Positions 28,341 through 40,305 are shown, counted from the first letter of the stretch. The stretch: DNA of 64,000 nt from Tigriopus japonicus (GCA_010645155.1 CM021312.1:6211163-6275162), one strand, 5' to 3'. Made by a program: numbers and translations. The notes: a model not told the origin generated them from the letters alone.

Positions 28341-29470
28341 TGAACGGGAGGAAAATTCAGTTGAAGTAGAGATGCAATGCAGAAACTTGAAGTCAAAACG
28401 GAGGATTGAGTTTATGTTTTATGGTCGGTTTAGCCGGGAGGCTGGCAGGGTTCAAGAGCAGAGAAGAGCATAGAGAGGAAACTAGGCAGACGGATAAGCC
28501 TGGGCGATGCATGTTGATGATGTGGAATCGCTGATGAAAACATTCCATGTAGTGATGAGCCGGCTAGCTTTCAAGGATCATGATTTTTTACAAGTTCATT
28601 TCTGGCACAATGAATCGATGTTTGATTACTTGAGTGGTTAAGATATGAAAGTTCCTTGGCATTTTCGTTTCCCCAAGCGCAAAAACATGCTAAAAACATC
28701 GTTTGGCCGAATGCCACTATGAATCAAAGGTCGGAGATAGGTTTTAAGCAATATGCGAGATTTATTTCACTTTCCGACTGTTATTTGGTAAAATTTTCCT
28801 TGCTCGTTCCCTTTTCTACTTAAATCACTTTTAGGGAAAAGGTGAATTTTTTTTTAGGAAATTTGAGCTTCTCAAATGTATAATAGAAATCCGGCCTTAT
28901 TATATTATATTTTATTTTTTTCCCCAAAAAGAACTGTCTCTAAGAAGAGGCTGTTCTAAAGCATAATTTCTTTCACCAAAAAATCAGATGGGCACCAGAT
29001 GGTCAACATTTTCCACAAAATCATGGTAGAGCACAAATGCCCCTGATTTATTTAAGTATTTGGTCCAAAAAACGCCCAACAAGAAAAAAAAACTATTTGA
29101 CTATTTCATATACAAAAAAATCCGCCCTTTATCAAATAATTGGTGAAACAGGTTCATCTTATAAAAGGGCCGTGAATTCAAACTTAATTGAATAGACTGG
29201 AAATGTTTCCCACAATGACTTTGAAGCTATAACTAGGGTTGCAAAATGGCTAATACATAGCTTTTGGGAGCAAAGATACGCCCCAAGTAACCCCAAGGAA
29301 GGGGTATAAAGGTTAAGATTATGATGATGTCTCCTTGTTATTGAGGCACGGAGGCAGGGAGGACTTAGATTTTTTTACGTTTTATTTATAAGGTCATGAA
29401 CCCACCCATGGAAGACTTTCAAAAAGCGCGGTTGATGAACCCATTAATGGCATCAGACTCTCCCACTTAC
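28341..29470. other. SCFD1 upstream region, no gene seen
   Basis: Positions 28341-28560 form a relatively GC-rich, CT-rich block without a TATA box and probably hold the SCFD1 promoter and 5' UTR. From 28.6 to 29.4 kb the DNA is AT-rich with no exon or recognised repeat. Confidence 0.4.
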
Positions 29471-29844
29471 ATGTAGATGCATTGTATCCATATAGAATAA
29501 AGGGACATTGTCTTCAGATATTCGCCCAAGCCCATCTCCTAAGATTTCCGGACTTGTTGACATCCCTACTTTGCGCTTTTTTATCCTAAGTTGCGTGATC
29601 CATCTGTTTTTCTCCGCTATCCCAACAAATTGTTGTTGAGAGTCTGCAGCCATCATATCAACAGCTGACTGACTACATTGAGAACCATTTAAGAAAGAAC
29701 CTAAACTTTCCTGGCTTCTTATTTGTTAAGTGGCGAGTGGGCGTGACCTGAAAAGGCGGTGATGGCCTCGACATTGAGCTTGCCCAGAGCGTTTTTGCTT
29801 TTGGGAAATGGCTCAAGAACACCTTTCACTAGTGAGTTGTCCTC
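29471..29844 (-). CDS. Two internal exons of an unrecognised minus-strand gene
   Basis: Exon A, 29748-29844, has acceptor TTTTTAG and reads EDNSLVKGVLEPFPKSKNAL then GKLNVEAITAFS, ending in phase 1. Exon B, 29471-29643, has acceptor GCTGCAG and donor GTAAGTGG. It continues in frame with SQQQFVGIAEKNRWITQ and ends DNVPLFYMDTMHLH in phase 0. Together they make an uninterrupted 90-residue segment. The donor of exon A (GTCACG) is weak. I do not recognise the protein; the AITAFSDSQQQFVGIAE stretch resembles a WD40 blade, but that is only an impression. Flanking exons were not found; earlier ones would lie to the right of 29844. Confidence 0.42.
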
Positions 29845-31540
29845 CTAAAAACATACAAAGAGAGAGACACAAGGTTTAGAAATGAACGAACCTTTAGTGT
29901 AGAGCAATATCAAATGAGTTGCCCTTCTAAGATTCAGAAATTTTTGTCAATTGTTCATTGTAATGATAAGCCCCTCAAAACAGAAGAGTATAGAGGGAAT
30001 GGAGTATTCATTCAGATATTATATTTAAAAACAAATAATGAAATATTCAAGCGAACTGCACATAGAAATGATAAAAGTTTCACGACGAATCTGTCATAAA
30101 GGTGTAAATTTCAGACAGACCAATTATTGTATTTGTTAGTCTTATTCATTTCTTCCGCTTAAGTTTTTGGGGTTTTAAGCGCTAGAGCGAATGATATTCT
30201 GTGTAAGTCATTCGATTTAATTTGATCCGTCAACTTGTTCGAAATAGCTACTTTAGCACAACCTTGAAATTTAAAACATTGACTTGACAATTTTCGTTTC
30301 ATGGCCAGTTTTCTTCGTTTTTATGTGACATTTTTAGATAAAATGCACCGGCAAGTATTATTTTTTAACAAAGGAAGCGAAAACTGAAATTGCCTGATAA
30401 AAAGGAAGTCCTATGTTAATAAAAACTGTAAAGAAAGGACAAAGTCGAATATTAGTGATGCCGATAAAACTGCGACAATTTAGCGTTTATTTGCTATTTT
30501 ATTTGTTTTCTTTAAATTTGATTTGCTATGTTAATTTGCCAGTAATCTGCACTCTTTTTTAAATATATCGAATGAGAGGAAATGAACCTTACATTGTTGT
30601 CTTCCAATAATATTTGTCTTTAGTAATGACTCACTCAAACAATGTGTCCCAAACAAAGGCAGGCACGATGTGTAATTGAGCTCAAAAAGTCATTTTTAAA
30701 TTTCCAAAAAGTTTTGATGCCACTCTTGAGATGTTCATACAATTCTGGATTTAACTTTGAATTCTGTTCATTAGGTAACGGGTGAAAATGCATTATGAGG
30801 TCTCCCAAAACATACTTAAAGATAACTGTTTGAACATTTTCTTCACTCCAATTGTCAAATAGTCTTATGGGTGTGTCTACCTAAAATATTGTCGAAATCT
30901 ATTTAGCCGTTTGTCTAAATTGATGTTATGGGTGACTAAGGCTCGGATAAATATTCAATTTTGTTGCGGAGCAGAACCCCAGACGTTTCACAACGTAGTG
31001 TTTGCTGTTGGCTGATCGTCAGCTGACCTTACTCCTTGGAACGTCTCGAATTTCTGCTCCACGGAAAACCTGAATATGTCTCCGAGCTTTTTTGGCCCAA
31101 AAAAATGAACCGGTTAAACTCAAGTAACTCAGCAGCTGAGCAACATATTTTCAAGCAATTTTAATTCGAAAGGCATCTAAATCTGCTCTAAAAGTGTACC
31201 GACTAGATTTTCAAAAAAATAATTTATTTAATAGGTTTTTAGGTACATAACTTTTAATCTAGACCTGACTTTGAGAAACTCAGAAAATCAATGTTGTTCC
31301 TCTTGGTTTCCTGAGCCTGAATCACATTTCATCGTGTTTGGGAATTTCCATAGAAACTTGATATGATTTTTCAGTACCGTGTAACAAAATAGTGTTTTTG
31401 CCCGTAAAATCTGCATTGCATTCACATCTCAAAAGTTTTTGGAATTTAAAAATGACTTCTTGAGCTCAAAAACACACCGTGTGCAGGACCGGCGAGTGTT
31501 TTGCCAGGATTATTGCTCGGCCAAATGCAAAGTATAAAAT
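29845..31540. other. Intergenic DNA rich in inverted-repeat elements
   Basis: About 30938-31095 is an imperfect palindrome (GCTCGGATAAATATTCA / TGAATATGTCTCCGAGC around CGGAGCAGAA...TTCTGCTCC). Arms near 30690-30720 and 31430-31470 are inverted copies of TTGAGCTCAAAAAGTCATTTTTAAA, and a related arm pair occurs at 31975-32520. An arm of the family seen in aPKC intron 1 lies at 31270-31385. No exon is supported. Confidence 0.45.
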
Positions 31541-34500
31541 ATGATTCATTTGTTAGATTCTTCTTTGGCGTTTTGCCGTCGCGGCATTGCGGGCAAAGTG
31601 ATGCGTGATCGTTCCGAGTCCAAACCCGCTCCTTGGGATTACAACAAGAAGAACTTCAACTTGTTCCACAGCCTCTACGACAAGACCACGTTGCGCTTCG
31701 ACGAGAACACCAAGTTGATCATGGTGGATGGAGCTCATGCCGTGGGCAAGAGTCAGTTCGCCCAAGAGCTGGCTGAAGAACTCGAGATGCTCTACATGCC
31801 CAAGATCACCATGGACAACTACTACATCAACCAATACGGAGAGGATGCTAGGTAGGCGCAACGATGACCACTGACAGGGTTGCCCATATGTCTTAGGACT
31901 AGTGATGGACCGAAAGTGCTTTCGGCCGTGTAAAAACTAACTTTTTATTGCAGTGCAAGTTAGTACTACACAGCGTTGAATTGAGTTGGGTAAGTCATTT
32001 TTAAGTTCCCAAGACATTTGAGACCAGTTTTGGAGTGAGAAGGCAAACCCGCAAATGAAATTGAGGTCGGTTAATTTGGTCGCAGGCCACAAGTTGATAT
32101 AATGTCACTTAAAACTTGCTTAAAAACAAATATATGAAAATTTTCTTCTGGATAATTATTAGGCACACTTAGTTCGGTAATGATTCAAAATATTGGTGTA
32201 ATCTATTTAGCCGTTCAACTTTCAATGGCTATTTTCGAACACAATTCTCGAAGGACACAATCGGACTTTTCTTCACCCAAATTCGAAGAAGGGCTCATTA
32301 AATTAAGTCAATATTTCGGGTTCAGGCAACAATGAGACCATCTTAGGAATAGGTCATAAGAAAAATTCATAGATTTGTTTTTAAGCAAGTTTTAAGTGAC
32401 ATTATATCAATTTTTGGCCCGTGACCTAAATAACCGACCTCGATTTCATTTGTGGGATTGTCTTCTGACTCCAAAACTGGTCTCAAATGTCTTTGGAACT
32501 TAAAAATGACTTATATTATATTACTTCACTTAATAATTGATATTTTAATTACAACTTCACTTATTGACGGAAAATTTTGGTCAAGTAAACCGGTAGAGGG
32601 AAACAATTAGGGAAACAAGACGCAACTTTGCCAAAATTGTGCTCTAAAAAAGCCAAAACAAAGTCGATATTTTCAAATCAAGCAATATCGGCCGAATTTA
32701 CATGTAAGCGCTTTCATGAAAAATGTAACTTTGTCATTTATAAAAATCTTTTTTTTTGCCCTTGAATGAATTAAAGCCTTCATTCAGTAATATTGATATT
32801 TTTGTTACCCAGGAAAGTGGACGAGTACCTCCTGCCTCGCAATCGTTCGTATGATGAGAAGGACTTTTTCCGCAATCCCGTGGCTTTACCTGGATGTTAC
32901 GATCGGATGCATTACAACCTCTTTAGAATGATGGTTCACCAACATCTACTTGCTCTGAGACACATCTTCAACACCGGTATTGAATTACTACAACACATTT
33001 GAATAGATTGGACATTGAGACCATTTGAATCATGGCTTTCATTGGAAAGTTTGATAAGACTTGGCGTTCAGTCCAAGGCCAAATATCTCTGTCAATCTCT
33101 ACATGTTTGCACGTTAAGGAAACTCTCCTTGGCCAAAAACAGACAATGAAGTCCAACCATTCAAAGTTGAAATGGCTATCCCAAACTCAACATTTTGTTT
33201 TTCGTAAAACAATGGTTTTTACAATGACCCTCTCACAAAGGCTTGTGACGTCACTAAAAATCCGTTGCACTGTTGCCGTCAAAAGATCATTTATCATATT
33301 CTCTTGTTTTAGGGCAAGGAGTGGTGATGGAACGTGGTCCTTTCTCGGATTTGATCTACGCGCAAGCGGCCGTCAATGCCGGTTGGATGAGCCCATCATG
33401 TACGTAAAACGTCAAATTNNNNNNNNNNNNNNNNNNNNNNNNNNNNNNNNNNNNNNNNNNNNNNNNNNNNNNNNNNNNNNNNNNNNNNNNNNNNCCTTTG
33501 ATGATGGAATTGATTACTTGAGCGAGGATTAAAACTTTTTAACTTGAAACTTTTCTTTGGACATTTTGGCCCGAAAAACTTTTTTTGGGTTTTGGAACTT
33601 ATTTTGAACTTATTTTTGCATTTCTTTGGAAATTTGAAGTAGAAAAAACTTCTTATATAAAATGTAATAAAATAAAAAAGTGAAAATTTGGACAGTTTAA
33701 GGGTTTTACAGACCGCCCTTTTATGACTTAGGCCATGGATGTTATGAGTCCTTTAAGCGCAACCAGTGAAATAGAAAACACGTGAAACCTTTGAGCTTTA
33801 ATACGCAAATTTTTTGTTCTTACGTGTCCAATATACATTGAGAAGTTCACAAGTTGTCAAACGTTTGTGTCAAGGAGCAATATTTGGAGCTGTATTACTT
33901 AGGTGACCTTCCAGTCTTATGTACTGTGACCTCCCAGTCTTATGTACTGTGACCTCCCAGTCTTATGTACTGTGACCTCCCAGTCTTATGTACTTGTTTG
34001 TTTGTTGAGGAGTCAGAACGCAGCTTCGCAGCTGAGATCTGATAGAGGCTGTCCGCCATATGGGGATATTGCCGCTCCACTTGGACAAGCTAAAAAGCAA
34101 GCATTAATTTTTACCTCACCCTCGGGAATGACCCCAGGTTCGCCCATTTAAGCCGTCAAGGGCCGTGACTACTGCATGTAACTGAATACCACAGGCCACT
34201 AGAACTCGGCAAGCCCGGGATCGAACCGGGGCTTGCCTTGTTTGCATTGAAAGACAGTTCAACGCTAAATTTTGACTCCGAAGAGTTGAGTTTGAAAAGC
34301 TGTGTTTTTTTTGCATTTGAAAGACGGTTCAAATGCTAAATTTTGACTCCAAAGAGTTGAGTTTTGAGGGTGGCAGTCAGCCGGGATCGAACCCCAGTTA
34401 TCCGCATGACAAACCGACGCAGTACGCACTACGCCATGCCTCACCCCTCAGTCTTATGTACTGTGACCTCCCAGTCTTATGTACTGTGACCTCCCAGTCA

Positions 34501-37500
34501 GCTTCTCGTTAAAGGACCCAATAGTGGCTTTGTTGTGCCTTTTCATAGAGCGAGAGCGTCGACATCTGCCACGACCAACTTGCACTTGCAAAGAGACGAA
34601 ACTAGGCATAACTCAAGAATTTGTGCAAAATATGTTGCATTGACTTGTTCTAGCAATGTAATGATAGTCTACCTACATCAAATGGGGAATTATGTTACAA
34701 GTTTGGCACATTTGCTTGAGAAATGCTGAATTTTGTCTCTTTGCAAGTGCATGCACAGTGCGAGCTAGCCGTGGCAGATGTCGACGCTCTCGCTCCATGA
34801 AAAGGCACAACAAAGCCACACTTCAATTGCCCTATTAGGCCACATTTTCTTTCTTGCGTTTCGGGGTTTCATGGACTTTTTTATAGCTTTGCGTTTAAGT
34901 TTCTGTCAAGTTGTTGCTTCTTTCACATAAGCTTCTTCATACTCCCATGATGGTGCCATTGCTATCGTCAGTTAGTTGACTTGTCTCTCTCAGGTTTTAT
35001 TAATGATTATTTTTCTAATCTACTACTTTTTTCCCTTGACCAGCGGTCAAATACGTGCGAACCTGTCGAGAAATGTGCATGGGGCACTTATTCCGACCTT
35101 GTTTGATCATTTGGCTCGATGCTCCGGTTTCTGAGGTAGCATTTGCACTTTTCATATGCTTTGTGGACGTGCTTCAATTGCCACTTTTATTTGCTTTCCA
35201 AGGTCCAAAAGAAGATCAGTGCCCGTGGAAACGAGTGGGACAAGGATTCGCCCGTTTGGAAGAACTCTCAATATCTCCACGATATTTACGAGGGAATGAA
35301 GAATAACTATCTGCAAAAGGCCAGGTACGCAGAATGAAAGAAATAGGACAAGAATGCACCTGACCCAAATATTAGGTGGAATTCTGGCTCAACAGTGAAG
35401 CAAAAAAAGAGTCTTTTTCTTATGCTTTTTTATCGGTCTTGAAGCGAAAGAAACGGGAAAGGGCCTTTTAATGAGAGAAAGAATACTTCACCTATTACCT
35501 GTGTTCATAAAAACTTGATGATTACAAATTTAATCGACAACAGGCAAAAGAAAGAGGCTGTTTGACTTCTTTCTTTTACATGTGTAGATCCCAATAACCT
35601 TAAGTTCAAGAAGGTATGTTTGGTCACCACGAAAAAACCAAGGGAGTAGTTACAGGTTCAAGTCTCAAATGTAGTTTTCTACAAGAAAAACTTGACATGT
35701 TAAGGGCATGTCGGGTTCAAGTAGGTTCAATCTAACATAAAAGATGATGTCGAGTGAAAGCTTAAAATGCGCTCGATCTACTGATGTGTTTCGAGTTCCA
35801 TGTTTGGCACAGTTTTGCCATTTTGGCTCGTTAAGGTCAAAAACTTACCACATCTAGACTTCTCAAAACGCACAAGACCTAATCGTCCAATAAAATATAG
35901 CCTTATCACTGCCAACTTGAAGCCCATCATTATCACAGAAGCTTCTGTAATCATTATAACTCGAACTAGATTTAGTTCGAGTGTTGCCATATTGGTCTTT
36001 AGTCAAAAAGTGTAATACAACCTGCCTCTTTGAAAAGCAATGAAACTTCGAGTCAAAAATGGCAACACTCCCAACTCAAAATCCATCACTTCGATCTCAT
36101 TGGAAAAGGCGGGAAAAACCGGTCGAGTTTGGTGCGAAATTCAAACGCACTGAACCCTCTCCAAGAGACATATTCCTTGTTCCCTTTTTTCTATTCAAGA
36201 TTGTCATAAAAGTAAAAGAAATATGGGTCTCCTTTGCTTCACTTTCAAGCCAGAATGACACCTTTTGATTGACCATTTGTATTTGTATCTTCCAGGGATC
36301 ATTCTCAAGTGTTGGTCTATGATTGGACTGTGCCTGGCGATATTGAGGTCGTGGTGGAGGATATCGAGGACCTCAATTTCGATTACTATGGTCTTCATGA
36401 CGAACAGCAAAGTGATTGGAGATGGTACAATGAGGCAGAGTCCACCAGTCTCAGAATTAGGTGAATCCAACTTATTTTTAACAACACATTTGCACTAGTT
36501 TTACCTTTTTTTAACTGAATGATAAAGATGTGGTAATTTATAATTCATGCTCCTTTTTTGTTTATGACATGAGCAAAATTAGACAAGTGTTTGAGAGACA
36601 TGTTGGCTGAAGTCATCACTGTGTCTTTTGCTTTTTTTCAAAATTATGGCTCTCAGTGACTTGAGATTATTCGAATTGCCAGGGAAAGAAAATCTTGTAC
36701 GGTATGTAGCATCCTAATCATTCGTGAAATACAATTATGGATTGTAGCCACTGTAACTATAAGAGTACGCGTATGATATTGACCAGTAGCACTTGGGATC
36801 AAAATTTGTCGCGTGCTCGGCGAAGAAAAAATAAATGATATGAAAAGTGGAAAAACAAAAACTACGGACAATGTCATAGTATTTCAAAAAAAAAAAATGT
36901 ATATGCAATTCTTGTTTGCTGGAATCCTGTGCTTGTTTTGCAATTTCATTCATTTCACTTGGCACTTTTCTTTTACGGCTTTTCTGCTTTTACATAGTAA
37001 ATTAGTAAAATAAACAACAACAACAACAACAACAACAACTTAGTAAATTAGTAAAATAAACAACAACAACAACAACAACAACTTAGTGGAGAGACCGGGA
37101 CCGAAATGACTTCAGAAATTCTCGATATAGGCTTACAGGCTTACAGGCTAACAAGATGCTTTTGACTACTTCACTTGAAGTACATTTAAAAAAATTGCCA
37201 TTTTCCGTATTGCTGGTTATTGTTTGACTTGCCATAACATTGCTAATTTTAGGGAAAATCAAGGGGCGGCTAAAAACAACTTTTTCATTAAATCCATTTT
37301 GAACTTTTCAAAACATTCAAAGTCGATCTAATATACTATACGTACAAGAAAAGTTTGTCACTCGATTATGGTTGAAGGGTTTTGATGGTGCATTTGAGAG
37401 CTAAAGGCTCTACATTTCTGGCTTGTTTAAACACTCCCAATCTTTCCGCAAAATTTCCAGGTCGAACCAACAAAATCTCTATTCACAGTCAACCCAAGTC

Positions 37501-37873
37501 TTCCCTCTAAAAGTTGTATTTCCCCATGATTCAGGTACTCTTCTCCAACCCAATTCCGCAAAATGCTTGTCCGAATGGAATCTTTCCGGTGCTTTGAAGC
37601 CGAACATATGTATAGCACTGTCGAAGAGCAAGACAACTGGGCGGCTGCCCTTCTTATGGTAAGAAAGGGGCATTTACTATTCAATCCCCCTCATTAAGGC
37701 AAAGTTTTCTTAATTCTTTTACATTTCAGGTGAAAGGCAATGGTTATGCCAATGGTTATAACGAGGTTTGTGGGGACAGTGTCCTCTTCAAGAGCTCCAA
37801 TATTGAGTCCAAGTTCAGTTGGCAACAATTGTGGTCCGTCAAGAAGAGCGACTTTGATCGCCGATACGTTTAG
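31541..37873 (+). CDS. NDUFA10: NADH dehydrogenase 1 alpha subcomplex subunit 10 (complex I 42 kDa subunit)
   Basis: Accessory subunit of mitochondrial complex I with a deoxyribonucleoside-kinase fold. Exons: 31541-31851, 32813-32976, 33313-33399, 35044-35135, 35203-35324, 36296-36460, 37535-37658 and 37730-37873 (stop TAG); junctions are in phase. Key blocks: RFDENTKLIMVDGAHAVGKS (P-loop GAHAVGKS), YLLPRNRSYDEKDFFRNP, ERGPFSDLIYAQAA, IIWLDAPVS, VLVYDWTVPGDIEVVVEDIE and the C-terminal KGNGYANGYNEVCGDSVL. The total is 402 residues if ATG 31541 is used, near the fly ND-42 length. But TTGTTAG at 31550-31556 could be a splice acceptor, and the presequence from 31541 is short, so an upstream exon is possible. 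An in-frame alternative acceptor at 37461 would open a different frame and is rejected because only 37535 keeps the conserved C-terminus. AATAAA is at 37909. The intron after exon 3 contains the assembly gap and a composite SINE. Confidence 0.95.
31975..32520. mobile_element. Inverted-repeat element in NDUFA10 intron 1
   Basis: The left arm, about 31985-32150 (GTAAGTCATTTTTAAGTTCC ... TTGCTTAAAAACAAAT), and right arm, about 32370-32515 (ATTTGTTTTTAAGCAAG ... GGAACTTAAAAATGACTTA), are inverted copies of roughly 150 bases enclosing about 220 bases. No reading frame is present. The ends are related to the arms at 30690 and 31440. Confidence 0.55.
33419..33494. other. Assembly gap (76 N)
   Basis: A run of N in the NDUFA10 intron following exon 3. 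No coding sequence is lost, because the flanking exons join in phase. Confidence 0.99.
33903..34498 (+). repeat. 23-bp tandem repeat, interrupted
   Basis: Four head-to-tail copies of a 23-base unit (GTGACCTCCCAGTCTTATGTACT) occupy 33903-33994. Two or more further copies resume at 34449-34498. The 454 bases between are a composite SINE (33995-34448) that interrupts the array. Confidence 0.85.
33995..34448 (-). mobile_element. Composite tRNA-derived SINE with (ACAA)n tail
   Basis: Read on the minus strand, the 5' end is tRNA-like (GGCATGGCGTAGTGCGTACTGC, A-box-like; GGTTCGATCCC, B box). Next come two tandem copies of a roughly 70-base module (AACTCAACTCTTYGGAGTC...GTCTTTCAAATGCAAA), then a second B-box-like segment (CCGGTTCGATCCCGGGC) and a unique 3' region ending in (ACAA)3. 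The flanks share the 14-mer CAGTCTTATGTACT (33981-33994, 34449-34462), which fits a target duplication. However, the same 14-mer is part of the surrounding tandem unit, so the duplication is ambiguous. Confidence 0.65.
34524..34819. mobile_element. Non-autonomous element with about 50-bp near-perfect inverted ends
   Basis: The left end GTGGCTTTGTTGTGCC runs through GCGTCGACATCTGCCACG, and the right end is its reverse complement with about one mismatch over some 50 bases. A looser inner match follows (ACTTGCAAAGAGACRAAA). It is 296 bp long and lies in the NDUFA10 intron. No clear target duplication was seen; the superfamily is not assigned. Confidence 0.6.
35779..36095. mobile_element. hAT-type MITE, older copy
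   Basis: The ends TACTGATGTGTTTCGAG and AACTCAAAATCCATCACT, and the interior (TCGAGTGTTGCCATATTGG, AATACAACCTGCC), match the element at 43125-43422 along its length. It is diverged, and the flanks share only an imperfect CTCGATCT/TTCGATCT duplication. It lies in the NDUFA10 intron before exon 6. Confidence 0.6.
37016..37083. repeat. (AAC)n microsatellite in a duplicated unit
   Basis: Two blocks of AAC repeats are separated by an identical spacer (ACTTAGTAAATTAGTAAAAT). The whole cassette was duplicated in tandem within an NDUFA10 intron. Confidence 0.85.
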
Positions 37874-38261
37874 GTCCATGTTCAGCCATCCCAGACAAAA
37901 ATGTAATGAATAAAACACAATCCAGAGACCTTTAATGTCCTTTAATAGCCAGGTTCATGTCAAAAACACGTGTCAAAACAGCACTAAACAAGAACATGAG
38001 GGTATTATGAGGGTCGTTGATTTCGGAACCAGCGTTGTTTTGGAGTCTTGGGGAGAAATATTCTCCTGGCTGGAAGGTATCATTTGAGTTCACGGGAAGA
38101 ACCACTACACTCAATACAGGTTTGTACGTGTCAGGAGTCATGGTTCCGCGGATTTTAACTGGAGATAATTTGTCGTGTTTTCATGTCCATTCATGCCCCC
38201 CCAAAAATAATGCGGTACTTCATTGAGAATCGGGCTCTGTCAAGAACCACTAGATTTTTCT

Positions 38262-39295
38262 GGACGGGAAGCTAGCGAAAGTAACAATGATTTCCAATAG
38301 GAACAAATGAATTGCTTTTTCATGCTAAAAGGACTTGCCTTAGGTTGACTAAAATGCGTATTTTAATTTCAAGCTCAATCGGACGTCACAGTCAAAAGTG
38401 TTGCCCTCTCAAAGCTCAGTGTAAAGGAATGAATTAGATATTTTTCTGCAATGGGACACTGTAATCGTATGCATTTTCTTTTCTTACCGGTGGAGCCACC
38501 ACCGCCACCACCCCAACTTCAATCCGCCCGTCTTAGCTTGGAAGAAGCGAGAGTGCTTCAGGAAAAACGTGATAAATCCCTCCTGTGAAAGGCCTTTGGC
38601 CAAAATGAGAACAGAATTGACTAGGGCAGAGACATATCTAAGTCATTAAACAATCACTCTCAACATTGGTTGACAAAATGCTGAGGATATTACGATCAAA
38701 ATGATAGCGATGATATTAAATTTCTTCACAGTGCAGCCCTACTTTGCCCATCTGCCAGTCTGCGCTCCGTTACCTTAGCGGGAAATTTCAAAATTGTTCG
38801 CTCTCTTCTCGAAGGCAGACAAGACGCGGCAGCTGAGGCTGGAGTGTTAGGAAAAGTGAAATCATCAGTGTCATTTTGATCGTGAAATGCTCGGCATTTT
38901 GTTAACCAATGTTGAGAATGATTGTTTGATGACATACATATGTCTCTACCCTAGTCAATTCTGTTCTCATTTTGGCAAAAGGCCTACCACAGAAGGGATT
39001 TATCACGTTTTAACTGAAGCACTCTTGGTTATTCCTAGCTAAGACAAGCGGATTGAAGTTTGGGTGGTGGCTCCAGCGGCAAGAAAAGAAAACACAAGCC
39101 ATTACAGTGTCCCATTGTTTTACCACAAAGGGACGAGCTCAATCTATGCTCTCTTCAGTGCATAGCTATGAGAAGACATAACTTTTGACTCCTGCATTCG
39201 ATAAAACTGAAAATTGACATATGTATGTAGTCTACTGCATGCAAACACAATCTCGTTTGCAGAAGAACACAATCAAATGAATCCTACTGTAATCA
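38262..39295. mobile_element. Large foldback element
   Basis: Two arms of about 450 bases are inverted around about 38790. The left includes GGGACACTGTAATCGTATGC, GGTGGAGCCACCACC and ACAGAATTGACTAGGG. The right has the reverse-complement matches CATTACAGTGTCCC, GGTGGTGGCTCCAGCGG and CCCTAGTCAATTCTGT. The outer parts match the smaller inverted element at 16165-16545 (GAACAAATSAATT..., ...TCAAAAGTTATG...). No coding frame is present. The boundaries are approximate. Confidence 0.6.
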
Positions 39296-40245
39296 TAATT
39301 CGCATCGCTAGAACCGCACTCCAAAATTCCAGTGCTTGTTGGCTCTACGTAGCTCTATGGAGTCATCAATGACCAGAAAGCTTCTGATATGGACTAGTGC
39401 CTACAATCTATAAATAAATTTCCTAGAACACTACAATAAAAGAGTAAACTCATGAAACTAACACAGACCAGCTCCAGACTTCTCAATTCTAGTTAAGCAG
39501 GCAGACCGCCGTGACAGTACGGAGATCCGTAACCTCTAGATGACGCAAGCTGTATTTTCTGGATTGACTCTGAGAATCAAACTTCAGGAATAATATTTGC
39601 CTTCCAAACAGGGTAGTGCCCTCTATGACGTTCCTTATGAAACCATCCTTTTTAGGAATTTTGTCAGGTAATCCCTCGTACAGGGCGTTTTTGGTGACGT
39701 CAATAACGAGATATCTCTGATTTAATTATCTATGTTTTTCATGATTGATTAAGTTTATTGACAAGTTGTCGAGACATTTGTTTTAGGGTTAATTTCAATG
39801 TATGCATCTTGCCATTTTTCGTCTTAAAATTTCCAAAGGGGTTGAATTGAGGTTTGGATGGAATATTAACTACAATGGAAGAGATTGGTAATTTATGTGG
39901 GATTTTCTTGAGTTGTCCCAATGATATGTATGGCTTTACAGGTAAGGATGGTCATACATCAGTTTGGACTAAGTAAAGCGCCTGAAACCAAATGAAAAAG
40001 CCATTGTTTTCAGCTGAACCATGGCATGGCTCATATCTGCAACTCCTTTTATATTGTCAAGTTTTTCACGTCAACTTTAAAGGTATTTTACCTATTAATT
40101 CAACGGAAAATCATTGCAGGCCCATTAGCTATCCCCAATTAACAGTTGGGGCGCTTAACGTGGTCCAAATCTGATGTATGACCGTTGCTATCTGCAAATA
40201 CATGTGTTTCATGAAAAGTATGAGCTGTTCTCACATAAAATACAC

Positions 40246-40255
40246 TAGATGGCGC
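40246..40255 (+). promoter_or_regulatory. CTCF-like motif
   Basis: ACTAGATGGCGCGC matches the CTCF core CTAGATGGCGC in plus orientation, opposite to the three sites at 5024, 16905 and 17868. Evidence is motif only. Confidence 0.35.
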
Positions 40256-40305
40256 GCTATGGGATTACATCCCTCTATAATAGTGCACTGGTATTAACTA
40301 AAGGA

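Noticed and set aside
34370..34446. tRNA gene on the minus strand
   Set aside because: A/B-box-like, but the acceptor ends do not pair and it is fused to a SINE body with an (ACAA)n tail.
37461..37662. Alternative NDUFA10 exon from the acceptor at 37461
   Set aside because: It opens a different frame that ends at a stop before the last exon; only the acceptor at 37535 keeps the conserved C-terminus and in-phase joining.
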